Source: Brucepastera parasyntrophica
Lineage (GTDB): Bacteria > Spirochaetota > Spirochaetia > Treponematales > Treponemataceae
Direction: 5' to 3'
Length of the DNA stretch: 64,000 nt
NCBI RefSeq assembly: GCF_022376835.1
Contig: NZ_CP084606.1
Coordinates: forward strand, 738,501 to 802,500
The position numbers were made by a program, and so were the translations under genes. Positions 25,724 through 34,638 of this stretch are shown here, piece by piece. The notes under the pieces are model-generated. The model saw only the letters and a list, made by a program, of their open reading frames with translations. It was not told where the DNA came from and made no database searches. Within the stretch, counting starts at the first letter, position 1. Every line of letters starts with the position of its first letter.

Positions 25724-26281
25724 TTAATTGTTTTCAAGCACCTTCTTCTGTTTCTCGATATAACCACCTTGAGCAACAGAGAGATTGGCAAACCGCTGTT
25801 TGAGCAGGGCTTTTTCTATTGGTTCTATTCCGGGACTACGAAGTATATTCTGAATCCTTGTTTTGTGAGAAATACAGGCTATATGGAATGAGTCTTTTGG
25901 GAGACCGTTTACACGATATTTTTTATGGTGAGGATGGGAGTTTTCAGCGCCCAAGTAAAGGGTTTTATCATCTACAATTTTTAGTACAAGGAAAGCGTCA
26001 TCGAAACTCTGTATTGCCTGGGTAAGACTACTCAGGCTGTCTTTGTCGGTTTCATCACAAAATGCAAGTTCCTGAATCAGGAATGTATACTCGGCAAGAA
26101 TAATGGATTGAGGATCAGCGGAAATCTGGGCTTCCTGAAAAGCGGACATAGCATTAGCGATACCTGTTTCATAGGAAATACGACCTTCCCGCTCCTTTCC
26201 TATAATAGCAAATCCTTTGCGTCCGGCATCAATATTTGTTACTGCTGTAGTAATACTATCTACTAAGCCAATCGGATCCAA
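25724..26281 (-). CDS. Hypothetical protein
   Basis: A 185-residue protein with no recognised family; it has a helical TPR-like middle (ISYETGIANAMSAFQEAQISADPQS) and the stretch LSSLTQAIQSFDDAFLVLKIV. Its start is a TTG at 26281, overlapping the upstream small gene by 26 bp, or a downstream site. It pairs with 26256-26486. Being at the right end of the island, it may be cargo. Confidence 0.55.
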   Translation of the reverse strand: MDPIGLVDSITTAVTNIDAGRKGFAIIGKEREGRISYETGIANAMSAFQEAQISADPQSIILAEYTFLIQELAFCDETDKDSLSSLTQAIQSFDDAFLVLKIVDDKTLYLGAENSHPHHKKYRVNGLPKDSFHIACISHKTRIQNILRSPGIEPIEKALLKQRFANLSVAQGGYIEKQKKVLENN

Positions 26282-26486
26282 ACTCTGCCTCTGCTTCCGA
26301 TAAATTCCATCCGCTGTTTAGAAGATAATCCACTCCTACCTTTTCCTTCATTACCTTTGCCAGATATGGAGGCATGGGAATCGTCTTTGTCAGGCGTTCG
26401 TATCCTTCCATATCTCCGGCATCCCACAGAGCGCAAGCCCTGTTTGAGATAAAGAGTTTCTCTTCAATGGTCATGGTTTGCGGCAT
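26256..26486 (-). CDS. Hypothetical small protein
   Basis: A 76-residue protein, MPQTMTIEEKLFISNRACALW..., Glu-rich and helical (AKVMKEKVGVDYLLNSGWNLSEAEAEFGSDW). No family name is certain; it is reminiscent of short proteins next to a larger partner in spirochaete genomes. It overlaps the 185-residue gene downstream, so they form a two-gene unit. A toxin-antitoxin role is possible but unsupported. Confidence 0.55.
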   Translation of the reverse strand: MPQTMTIEEKLFISNRACALWDAGDMEGYERLTKTIPMPPYLAKVMKEKVGVDYLLNSGWNLSEAEAEFGSDWLSR

Positions 26487-26652
26487 ATATTCTCCTTCAT
26501 TTATAGTATATCAGCCTCAATTACCTATGACAAGATAATTTTTCACCCTGATAATGTACCAATGTACCAATGTACCGGGCAATTTCTATTTATCAGAATC
26601 GAGTCAGTTTCATCTCGTCCAGGTTCTTCCTGGACAGCTTTTTTTCCCCCAA

Positions 26653-26673
26653 GTGGCAACAAAAGTGGCAACA
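26653..26673 (+). repeat. Right integrase arm-type repeats
   Basis: Two perfect GTGGCAACA copies at 26653-26661 and 26665-26673, 12 bp apart, in the same orientation as the array at 871-902. They lie 120-140 bp inside the right core. Symmetry with the left array supports arm-site function. Confidence 0.65.
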
Positions 26674-26729
26674 GAATACGCTTGCATACCCCTCAAAACC
26701 GTGCTATACTGATTATATTAAATCAGCCT

Positions 26730-26752
26730 AAATCATTGTATTACAATGATTT
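26730..26752. promoter_or_regulatory. Perfect palindrome near attR
   Basis: AAATCATTGTA (26730-26740) and TACAATGATTT (26742-26752) form 11-bp arms around a single T. It lies 41 bp from the attR core and might be an excisionase or regulator site, or a short hairpin. Confidence 0.4.
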
Positions 26753-26792
26753 ATTGCCACTATGTGAAAGAGTCTGAATAATCGACCCCATA

Positions 26793-26834
26793 CTGTTAAC
26801 CACTGGGTCAGGTGTTCGAGCCACCTCGGGGGAG
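26793..26834 (+). pseudogene. attR core with displaced 3' half of host tRNA-Asn
   Basis: Core 26793-26809 is identical to 727-743. It is followed by a T arm (AGGTG-TTCGAGC-CACCT, 26810-26826), acceptor strand CGGGGGA (26827-26833) and discriminator G26834, which fit the 5' acceptor TCCCCTG at 696. There is no 5' half here, so it is not a functional tRNA gene. Joined to 696-743 it restores the uninterrupted host tRNA-Asn. Confidence 0.92.
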
Positions 26835-26839
26835 CGATG

Positions 26840-26869
26840 AAAAAGGCCAGACAACTGTCTGGCCTTTTT
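26840..26869 (+). terminator. Original host tRNA-Asn terminator
   Basis: AAAAAGGCCAGACA (26840-26853) pairs with TGTCTGGCCTTTTT (26856-26869), a strong stem with a T5 end. It now follows only the tRNA 3' fragment. Confidence 0.9.
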
Positions 26870-27065
26870 CAATTTTTGCCCGGAAAGGGTTACCATTTTT
26901 CGGATATTTTCAAAGTTTCCGGGGAACTACGGTATAGACAGGTCCGGAAAATCTCCCTCAACGATAGGCGTCAGCCGGTCAAAAAATAGTATCTCCATCA
27001 TTTCAGAGGAATTTCCTTCCGGAAAACATAAGTCCTGTTCAGGACAAAAGCCTTATGGAGAATGC

Positions 27066-27353
27066 TTGCAGATTCCATCAAACGGTACTACAATTAAAAC
27101 TGCCGCAGAGATAATTGAAGACTTTCCAAATCTTTCCCGGAAGATCAAAGCGGAAGATAAAAAGGCTCAGACGCCGGGATTTACTGATTTCGAATATACT
27201 TTTTATACCGCTATTGCAGATAACTGGAGCGTCCGGGAACTTACGGAAAAGGAAAATGCCGGAAGCTCACGGGAATACTTTACCGGCAGGACCGGCGCAA
27301 CCGCCATAAAAAAAACGTTCCGGAGCAGACGGAGGCAATCTCTGATGAGCTGA
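27066..27353 (+). pseudogene. Type I restriction HsdR C-terminal remnant (tentative)
   Basis: A 95-residue frame in which AAEIIEDFPNLSRKIKAEDKKAQ, then TDFEYTFYTAIADNWSVRELTEKE resembles the helical C-terminus of type I restriction R subunits (FYDAL...ELTEK). The last 30 residues do not fit, and no helicase or nuclease domain, HsdM or HsdS is nearby. A remnant of an older restriction locus is the most economical reading. Confidence 0.4.
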
Positions 27354-27415
27354 CAAAGGAAGGGAAAAATAATTCACTCATTTAAAATTCATGAGAGCCA
27401 TGAGGAGCTATTTAA

Positions 27416-29570
27416 ATGGCAGACAAGAGAAACGATTTCATACAATGGATGAGCAGGCAGCAAAAAGGTTATGGAAAATTCTATACTCAAAATACAATTA
27501 ACTCCTATTGTTCTGCCCTGAAAAACAGCTCCGCCAAATTAAGTCAGCTGCCGTCTGGAATACAGAAGGATCTGTTTGAATACAGCGATACAAATGAGTT
27601 CTTGAAAGTTAAGGCGATAATTGAGAAACAGCCTGATTTTGATGAGGTAGATATAGCCGCAGGACACAGGGCTTTCTCAGCAGGCATGGAACTGTTTCAG
27701 AGATTTTTACAGGACTCCCCGAAAACAAAAATACGCTACTGGACTTTTAAGCACAAGCCGGGCACCGGCGGCAATGCCCGGCCAATACTCAGCTGGGTAA
27801 AGGATAAAAACTTTGCCGCTATGCAATATGAATACAATATACAGGCCACTGGTCCTGTAACAGCAAACTGGAACGCGGCACTGAAAATCCGGGAAGGGGA
27901 TATTATCTTTCTCAGAGGAGATGATTGTGTTCATGCCTATGGCAGGGTTATTCCTCCCCGTAAAAAAGCCGACATTATTCTTTCCATAAATGATTTTGTC
28001 GAAAAAAAAGATGCAGGCAAATATCTTTCAACTGAATATGATAAAGTTATAACCTTCAAGGAAAGCGATGTTTTTTATGAAGATTTCAATCTCCCTGACA
28101 GATATGAAAGAGACAATCCCTGGGGCCAGTGGATAAATGGGAGTACTATCATGATAGAGGAATAAATGTAAACTTGGCCAAGGATTATAAAGAAGGCCAA
28201 ACGCCTTATGGCGTACTTATGGAACTGGAACCAGCATCGGCTCTGAAACTGATGAATGCATTGGAGGGAAACATGAAGGATGTTATCGATATATCCGAAC
28301 TCATAACGCACCTTGAAGCAAACAAAAATCTGATAATCCATGGCGCGCCCGGAACGGGAAAAACATATCTCGCGAAGGAGATTGCCAGGGAGATGGGTGC
28401 AGGTGACACTGAAACCGCCTTTGTCCAGTTTCATCCTTCCTATGATTACACCGACTTTGTAGAAGGTTTGCGTCCTACCCATCCCGACTCAAATGGAAAT
28501 ATCGGCTTTGAACGGCAGGATGGTGTGTTCAAGGCATTCTGCAAAAGGGCGGCACAGAACCTGGCGGACAGTGAAAAAGAAGCCTCCGAGCTGATAACAG
28601 AAAAAACATTCTCAGCGCTTCTGGAGGACTTCATCTCTTATATAGCTGATACAATTGAAGAAAATGGTTCCTTCCCTATAGATGGTATCAGTAACAGGGC
28701 GGCGGCTCCTATCACTTTCATTGAATATGATTATTATATACAAACAGGCATTATCCGTTTCGGGCTGCTTACAAAAAATGGCAATACGATATCTGTCCTG
28801 ATAAAGGACTTTGAGAAAATATATCAGACCTTCACCAGCCGGACAGACTGGGAGTATAATGATTTTAAAACCGAAATCAGCGGTGTTCACCATACGTATA
28901 AATATGGATTTATGAAAGCTTTCAGAACATACTATAATGAAAACCGGAATAATGTGGCTGTTCCGGAAGTAAGCAATGAACAAAAAAAGTATGTGTTCAT
29001 TATAGATGAAATAAACCGGGGAGAAATCTCGAAAATCTTCGGAGAGCTTTTTTTCTCCATAGATCCCGGGTACCGGAAAAAGGCAAAAAAACCGGAGGAG
29101 AGGGTCAAGACTCAGTACCAGAATCTTGTTGAGGAACAGGATATATTCAGTGACGGATTTTTTGTACCTGAAAATGTATACATCATCGGAACCATGAATG
29201 ATATAGACCGCAGCGTGGAGAGCATGGATTTTGCAATGCGCCGAAGGTTTGCCTGGGCGGAACTGAAAGCGAATGACCGGCTGTCAATGTTCCGGGATAT
29301 TGCAGAGTATTCAGATGCGGCCTTGGCAAGAATGCAGTCCCTGAACGCAAAATTGAAACTGTACAGGGACTCTCCTCTTCCTACCATATAGGCCCCGCAT
29401 ATTTCCGTAAGTTAAAAAATTATAACGGCGATTTTGAACTGCTTTGGAAATACCATTTGGAAGGAGTTCTTTTTGAATACCTCCGGGGAAGACCTGATTC
29501 GAAAGACATTCTTGGTGAACTGAAAAATGCCTATGATATTGGTGTCCCTTCGCCAAAGGAAAATGAGTAG
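27416..29570 (+). CDS. mcrB: McrB-like GTPase of a type IV restriction system (apparent frameshifts)
   Basis: Two frames (27416-28165 and about 28129-29391) plus a tail to the stop at 29570 join with single added bases near 28161 (MIEEINVNLAKDY) and 29378-29381 (LPYHIGPAYFRKL). The N-terminal 250 residues are the recognition region, without a family name. The AAA+ GTPase domain has Walker A GAPGTGKT, Walker B VFIIDEINRGE and sensor-like YIIGTMNDIDRSVESMD, characteristic of McrB, which moves DNA and drives cleavage by McrC at modified cytosine. McrC follows 6 bp downstream. Confidence 0.85.
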
Positions 29571-29576
29571 GAAATA

Positions 29577-30974
29577 ATGGAACCGCTGATTCTCCGGGAC
29601 AACTCATTAACACCATGTGCCACTGATGAATATATTGAAGAACTGCGTTACCTATCGGAACATACCCTACAGGAACTGATAAAGTCAGAGGAATTACTGG
29701 CATTTCCCTATTCATTCAGTCAACTTCATGGAATTGATGATAAAGAGCTTTCCCTTTTCCATCTCAGAAACGGAGGCAGGGAAATAGCAACCGGTAATCT
29801 CATGGGTTTTATCGGATATAATAATCTGCGCATCTCCATACTTTCCCGCTTTGCGCCATCCGGCAAGGCTGACAGCTTTCTCCAGTACATGCTGATGAAA
29901 ACCGGAGGAGTCAATATATTTCAGCTCGAACACACTGGAGCGATAGACCAGACCTTCAATCTTATGATTTTCCTGTTTCCCATGATACTGAAAAAGGCAA
30001 TGGTTCAGGGACTTTTCAAAGAATACTGCAACCGTCAGTATAATGACCCGGATATCAAGGGCCGTATTGATGTGTCCCGGCATATAAGAAAAAACATTCC
30101 GTTTTCAGGCGCTATTGCGTATAACTCACGGGAATATTCTTATGATAACCGGATAACCCAACTGATACGTCATACTGTTGAGTATATTAAATGCAGTGCA
30201 TACAGCGCTATTCTGGAAAATGACGCAGACACAAAAGAATATGTATCGCAGATAGTGAGAGCGACTCCGAATTATGATTTGAGAATGCGTTCTTCCATTA
30301 TCAATAAAAATATACAGCCCGTAAATCATCCCTATTTCTGCAATTATATGGATTTACAGAAACTCTGCCTGCAAATTCTGCGGAATGAGCAATTTAAATA
30401 TGGTGTTCACTCCAACAAAGTACATGGGATTCTATTTGATGGAGCATGGCTGTGGGAAGAATATGTGAATACGATTCTTTCCGGCTGCGGATTTATTCAT
30501 CCGAAGAACAAGGAAAAATCGGGATGGAAAAACCTGCTTACTTCTGACAGTCAACACAAATGGAGATGCTATCCCGATTTTTACCGGGAAGCTTCAGAAA
30601 AAATCCCGGCCATTGTTCTCGATGCAAAATACAAACGAATGCGCAGAGGAAGCAGTAATACCCGGGATGAAGAATCGGATGATGAGAAGCGGTTCATTCA
30701 GAGGGAAGACCGTTATCAGATTATTTCTTATATTCATTTATTCAAGGCGGCTGTCGGAGGTTTTATCATTCCTGTTTCAGAGATGCAGGGAAACACTTGC
30801 TGTCACAGTGTAGGAACCCTGCGGGGATATGGAGGAACGGTTTTATTATTTGACCTTGCCATACCATCATGCGCTGACAATTTCCGGAATTTTTCTGACG
30901 CAATGCAGCTTGAAGAAAACCATTTTAAAGCAGGAATAGAGCAGTATTTCCGGGGTATTATTACAAAAAAATAA
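29577..30974 (+). CDS. mcrC: McrC-like nuclease subunit of McrBC
   Basis: A 465-residue protein of the McrC/LlaJI-R family. The N-terminal half binds McrB; the C-terminal half holds the PD-(D/E)xK-type nuclease, with CYPDFYRE (about 330) and IVLDAKYKRM (about 345-354) as the catalytic D and DAK motifs, followed by the helical EDRYQIISYIHLFKA. ATG 29577 follows the mcrB stop closely. With mcrB it forms a type IV restriction system attacking DNA with modified bases. It lies outside the island, next to attR. Confidence 0.9.
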   Translation: MEPLILRDNSLTPCATDEYIEELRYLSEHTLQELIKSEELLAFPYSFSQLHGIDDKELSLFHLRNGGREIATGNLMGFIGYNNLRISILSRFAPSGKADSFLQYMLMKTGGVNIFQLEHTGAIDQTFNLMIFLFPMILKKAMVQGLFKEYCNRQYNDPDIKGRIDVSRHIRKNIPFSGAIAYNSREYSYDNRITQLIRHTVEYIKCSAYSAILENDADTKEYVSQIVRATPNYDLRMRSSIINKNIQPVNHPYFCNYMDLQKLCLQILRNEQFKYGVHSNKVHGILFDGAWLWEEYVNTILSGCGFIHPKNKEKSGWKNLLTSDSQHKWRCYPDFYREASEKIPAIVLDAKYKRMRRGSSNTRDEESDDEKRFIQREDRYQIISYIHLFKAAVGGFIIPVSEMQGNTCCHSVGTLRGYGGTVLLFDLAIPSCADNFRNFSDAMQLEENHFKAGIEQYFRGIITKK

Positions 30975-31073
30975 ACTCATTTTTTCGCTGTAATTATGAT
31001 ATCCTGATTCCATATGTGGAAAATACCGCCCCGCAAACGAAACCTATTGCCGCTTCACAAGCATATATCCGTT

Positions 31074-31634
31074 TTACATTGGTTTCAGATTTTTATTTAA
31101 TCTATCTATTATTTTTTCAAGCCTGGTTTGACGCGTTTTGTCCGTTTTGGCATCGAGGTACAGTCCGGTGTATGATCGCCGTACTGAAAGCGGCATAGCC
31201 ATTAAATTTGTATAAGCGGTCTCATAGGGCTGAACAATCTGCAAAAACTGTCCGATTTGTTCATCGTCAATCACGATACGGCTGGATGTTTCCCACGAGC
31301 CGTTTTTCCTGGCCTTTTCAATAGCGTTCATACCATGATCAGTCATCAACTTTTTTTCAATAAGTGTTTCCGCTATTTTTTTGTTTTTATCGGACCAGTT
31401 GCTCTGGGCCGTCCGTCGGGCAAAGTATTTTTTATAGCTGGTGCTGTCAATACTTTGCATTTGCCCGTCTATCCAGCCATAGCAAAGAGCTTCTTCGAGG
31501 GCGTCATTGGCCGATAATGTTTCCGGTCCGCCTTTTTTACCAAACAGGAGCCATACTCCTTCACTGTCACAGCCATATTTTTCCAGCCACTCCCGGAAGG
31601 CCTGCCTGTGAGAAAACTGCAATATGTTACTCAT
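31074..31634 (-). CDS. YdeI/OmpD-associated family protein
   Basis: A 186-residue YdeI-like protein (FREWLEKYGCDSEGVWLLFGKKGG, ALCYGWIDGQMQSIDSTSYKKYFARRTAQSNWS). The family is a conserved small cytosolic protein of poorly known function, seen near stress genes. The ATG is preceded by GAGATT. Leftward, with small-molecule-binding genes 31675 and 32247 upstream. Confidence 0.85.
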   Translation of the reverse strand: MSNILQFSHRQAFREWLEKYGCDSEGVWLLFGKKGGPETLSANDALEEALCYGWIDGQMQSIDSTSYKKYFARRTAQSNWSDKNKKIAETLIEKKLMTDHGMNAIEKARKNGSWETSSRIVIDDEQIGQFLQIVQPYETAYTNLMAMPLSVRRSYTGLYLDAKTDKTRQTRLEKIIDRLNKNLKPM

Positions 31635-31674
31635 AAAATCTCCGTTTCAATTCGTTTATTACTCCTCGGATTGA

Positions 31675-32121
31675 TTATATAACCGGCACACAGAACTCGC
31701 ACTGCCCTTCTTCAACCAGTCTGTATTCGTAACGCTCAAGAATAGACCTTGTCATATCAAACTGCAGTCCTTCTTTTTGCAGGCGTTCGATGACGGAAGT
31801 CCAAAACGCTTGTATGGCTTCCGCGGTATGTTCCACGGTAAAAACCGCGTATTTGCCGCCGGGGATTTCACCCCGCTGTACCTGTCCGTCCGCCCGTACA
31901 TCTGAAGCCGCGACAAGGCATACATCATAGCGGCATTCTTCCGCCGGCGTGTTTTCATTGTCGCGGGCAATTCCATAAATTACGCTGTCCGTTAACAGCC
32001 CTTTCCGGTCCGCCCAATCTTTGAGCGCGGTCATTAATCCGTAGCTTTCGCTGCCGTACGGCCCGGTTCTCCTCATATAAAGGACAGGCTGGGATGGACG
32101 CTGCTCTATAATAAAATCCAT
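31675..32121 (-). CDS. GyrI-like/AraC effector-binding domain protein
   Basis: A 148-residue protein of the SOUL/GyrI-like (AraC effector-binding) fold: FIIEQRPSQPVLYMRRTGPYG, YGIARDNENTPAEECRYDVCLV, GGKYAVFTVEHTAEAIQAFWTSVIERL. There is no DNA-binding domain, so it should bind a small molecule or act like SbmC/GyrI. Adjacent YdeI and DUF3788 genes suggest a stress-related set. Confidence 0.85.
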   Translation of the reverse strand: MDFIIEQRPSQPVLYMRRTGPYGSESYGLMTALKDWADRKGLLTDSVIYGIARDNENTPAEECRYDVCLVAASDVRADGQVQRGEIPGGKYAVFTVEHTAEAIQAFWTSVIERLQKEGLQFDMTRSILERYEYRLVEEGQCEFCVPVI

Positions 32122-32246
32122 GAATATCCTTTTTTATCAGCCGTACCCGGGACCCAACGACTCAGCAATAATCGTATCGCAGTCTGAGCCATTCAGTCTA
32201 TACCTGATACTCAGGTATCTGGTTACCATAAATATCCGGAAACGGC

Positions 32247-32666
32247 TCAAGACGCTGCCTTAATATGTAACAGCTGCTTTACCAGATCAAGATCCTGATC
32301 ACCAGCTACCTCGATATCAAAAGTATGTCCCGCCGCGTTATTTTTGCCCGCTTCAATAGTTTCAAGAATATCTTCGCTGAAGCCGGACTGCCGCGACAGT
32401 TCGCGGTCCTTGTTATTGAAGATAAAAGAACACAGAAAATATCCTTCCGACGGTGTTAGGTAAACCAGTTTCTTTTTTCTGCTGCTCAATACCAGACACC
32501 AGCCCCAGGCAGTGCCGTAAAACTTCCATTCCTGTACAACCTGCGGATATGTATTGGACACATATGCGGCAAGAGTATCCCATAGCTGCTTCGTTTCTTT
32601 CAAAACGGAGCCGATTAAATCCATGCCGGGCGGCGCGGCTTTTTCGCGGAAAATACTCTTTGCCAT
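32247..32666 (-). CDS. DUF3788 family protein
   Basis: A 139-residue protein matching the DUF3788 pattern (QEWKFYGTAWGWCLVLSSRKKKLVYLTPSEGYFLCSFIFNNKD). Small cytosolic protein of unknown function. It is transcribed leftward toward the GyrI-like gene, 125 bp apart. Confidence 0.8.
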   Translation of the reverse strand: MAKSIFREKAAPPGMDLIGSVLKETKQLWDTLAAYVSNTYPQVVQEWKFYGTAWGWCLVLSSRKKKLVYLTPSEGYFLCSFIFNNKDRELSRQSGFSEDILETIEAGKNNAAGHTFDIEVAGDQDLDLVKQLLHIKAAS

Positions 32667-33080
32667 TCAGGTACCTCCTTCATATAACTTCACCTGCTTA
32701 ATCATTTACCCTCAATCACAAACAATATCTCAATATAAAGAGAGCTGCCTATTGCTTCTTCCGTCTAGTACGTGTTTCTGGCGCAGCGGACAACACGGCT
32801 TTATCAAGCCAGGCCGATTCTCTTTCCTGCCGGGGCTTTTGCAATAATCTCCTGAAATGACAGGGTTATTCTGATAGCAGCGTGTCCGGCTGATTTTTGC
32901 ACTCGTTGCATCATCTCATAATACTATTAACACATTGCACATGACAACTGTTTGCCGGTTTCAGACCGGAAAAGCTGATTTGGTACGGAGTTTTTTGTAT
33001 TTGCCGCAAAACTGTTTGCGCTTTTTTATTATGGGCTTAGATGTCCGGCGGCCTGTGTTGAGGCATCGGTAAGTAATTAC
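32667..33080. other. Intergenic stretch without supported genes
   Basis: No confident gene is seen. A minus-strand open stretch around 32755-32870 (LSFQEIIAKAPAG... and ESAWLDKAVLSAAPETRTRRKK in two frames) may be a decayed C-terminus of an unknown gene. A short hairpin, CGCAAA-ACTG-TTTGCG, with a following T run lies near 33005-33030 and could act as a rightward terminator with nothing clear to terminate. Confidence 0.4.
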
Positions 33081-33962
33081 CTATTCCTGAACCAGCGCCT
33101 GCCGTAGTTTTTTCAGAAAAAGCCCCGAAGCCTTTGAGAATACCTGATCCTTTTTCCAGACCATGTGGAGGTTTGATTCCAGGACCGGCCAAAGAGGTCT
33201 GAAACAAAGAGTACCCGGCCCGGACGTATTTACGAGTCTGTCGAGGCACAGGGCGTATCCCATTCCTTCCCGTACCATGAGGGAGGCGTTGTACACCAGG
33301 TTATAGGTAGCCACAAGGTTCAGTTCATCAAAGTCCTTATTAAGCCATTTAAGAATCTTTTCCGCCGCCAGACTCTGGCGGGAAGTAATGAGCGGGATAT
33401 TCCACAGGTCCTTTGGTTTGATTGTTTTCCTTGCGGCCAGAGGGCTGTCTTTGCGCATGAGCAAACCCCAGGTGTCGACCGCGGGGAGCCTGAGGGATTC
33501 ATATTTGAGGGGATTCAGTTCAATAAGAAGGCCGAAATCCAGAAGACCCTTATCGAGCCGTTCGGTGACATCCTTCGAGTCTCCGCTGTAAATATTGAAC
33601 CGCACATAAGGATAATCCCGCTGCATTTCACGGGCGATCCGGGCGATTATAGACATGCTTTCGGTTTCCCCGCCGCCAATAAAAATATTGCCGCTTACAA
33701 TCTCTTCCTGGGAATCAAATTCCGTTTGGGTTTTCCGAACAAGGTCAAGAATCTCTTCAGCCCGCCTGCGCAGGAGCAGCCCCTCATCGGTAAGGGTTAT
33801 TTTCCGTTTGCCCCGGATAAACAGTTTTGTCCCCAGCTCGTCCTCAAGCTCCATAAGCTGCCTCGAAAGAGTCGGCTGGGTCACGTATAGTACATCAGCG
33901 GCCCTGGAAATATTCTCTTCCCGGGCAACCGCGAGAAAGTAACGCAAAACCCTCAGTTCCAT
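33081..33962 (-). CDS. LysR-family transcriptional regulator
   Basis: A 293-residue LysR regulator. Start 33962 (MELRVLRYFLAVAREENISR) follows GGAGG, better than in-frame ATG 34013. The N-terminal winged helix-turn-helix (AADVLYVTQPTLSRQLMELEDELG) is followed by a periplasmic-binding-like effector domain (about 90-293). It is divergent from the redox cluster beginning at 34169, and the dyad at 34013-34028 lies between them. It probably activates that cluster in response to a small effector. Confidence 0.93.
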   Translation of the reverse strand: MELRVLRYFLAVAREENISRAADVLYVTQPTLSRQLMELEDELGTKLFIRGKRKITLTDEGLLLRRRAEEILDLVRKTQTEFDSQEEIVSGNIFIGGGETESMSIIARIAREMQRDYPYVRFNIYSGDSKDVTERLDKGLLDFGLLIELNPLKYESLRLPAVDTWGLLMRKDSPLAARKTIKPKDLWNIPLITSRQSLAAEKILKWLNKDFDELNLVATYNLVYNASLMVREGMGYALCLDRLVNTSGPGTLCFRPLWPVLESNLHMVWKKDQVFSKASGLFLKKLRQALVQE

Positions 33963-34012
33963 TATTCGCCTCCTCGTATTTGTTATAGTTTTTTTATCAT
34001 GCCTGAAAAGCA

Positions 34013-34028
34013 TTATTATTCATAATAA
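34013..34028. promoter_or_regulatory. Putative LysR operator
   Basis: TTATTAT (34013-34019) and ATAATAA (34022-34028) form a perfect 7-bp dyad in the divergent intergenic space between the LysR gene and the redox cluster. AT-rich dyads are typical LysR sites; binding is inferred. Confidence 0.45.
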
Positions 34029-34168
34029 ACAAGTATTTTACATAGTTCAATACTTCCGGTATTATTTGAGTAAAGCGAATGTGCGGTTCTAAAGCGGATA
34101 GCAGATGACGAAACACAGCGGCATCAATTGCCGCATTCAAAGTTTCAAAAATAGTAATGGAGAATCGG

Positions 34169-34621
34169 ATGGAAAAAAAGATTGCTCTCTTTATGCTGAT
34201 AGGGATGCTTCTTATTTCCTGCAGCATCGGTGCTCAGGAAAGAGAAGGGACCATGATGAACGTAAAACTCAGGATGGCATTCAATAATGATGAACTCATC
34301 ATCGATTTATACGATAACCCAACAGCCAGGGATTTTCTTACTCTGCTTCCTTTGACAGTAATCATGGAAGATTACGCGAACACTGAGAAAATCACCTATC
34401 TCCCCCGGCGGCTGACCACAGACCGGGGAGCAGCCGAAACTACACCGGCATCGGGCAATTTCACCTACTATGCTCCATGGGGAAATCTCGCCGTATTTTA
34501 CCGGGGACAGGGGAGCGCAAACGGACTGATTATTCTCGGCGCTATCAGGTCCGGTGCAGAACGGCTCGGGCAAATGCGGAGCAATTTCACTGCGACCATA
34601 GAAATTATGGAAGAAAACTGA
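34169..34621 (+). CDS. Cyclophilin-like fold lipoprotein
   Basis: A 150-residue exported lipoprotein. Start 34169 is preferred over 34157 because GGAG is 7 bp upstream. The signal peptide ends LISC (about Cys18). The mature part follows the cyclophilin-like (PF18050-type) pattern: DELIIDLYDNPTARDFLTLLPLTVIMEDYA, FTYYAPWGNLAVFYRGQG. Members bind peptides or small ligands; this one is first in the LysR-linked cluster, with a second copy at 35826. Confidence 0.75.
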   Translation: MEKKIALFMLIGMLLISCSIGAQEREGTMMNVKLRMAFNNDELIIDLYDNPTARDFLTLLPLTVIMEDYANTEKITYLPRRLTTDRGAAETTPASGNFTYYAPWGNLAVFYRGQGSANGLIILGAIRSGAERLGQMRSNFTATIEIMEEN

Positions 34622-34638
34622 AAAGGGGAGTTGATAGT

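Larger units (their letters stand above)
727..26809. mobile_element. tRNA-Asn-integrated genomic island, about 26 kb
   Basis: It is bounded by the 17-bp direct repeats 727-743 and 26793-26809. The left end regenerates tRNA-Asn with island-supplied T arm, acceptor strand and terminator; the right end keeps the original host 3' half. A tyrosine integrase sits at the left end (941-2149), and matching GTGGCAACA repeats lie near both ends. Internal genes include Bet/Gam/RadC recombination functions, a possible Rep protein, XRE regulator, toxin-antitoxin pair, a methyltransferase/kinase/receiver/HNH operon and DUF4143 ATPases. No relaxase, type IV secretion, capsid, terminase or tail gene is seen, so it is neither a complete prophage nor a self-transmissible ICE. 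Base composition is patchy, with very AT-rich blocks at about 2160-5130 and 17500-22900, suggesting assembly from several sources. Confidence 0.9.

Noticed and set aside
26793..26834. Second functional tRNA-Asn gene
   Set aside because: Only the anticodon-loop core, T arm and 3' acceptor exist. The bases before 26793 (CCATA and upstream) do not supply a D arm or 5' acceptor.
33005..33030. Terminator hairpin before the LysR gene
   Set aside because: The T run lies on the rightward strand, where no gene ends; the leftward LysR side has no T tract, so it is not listed as a terminator.
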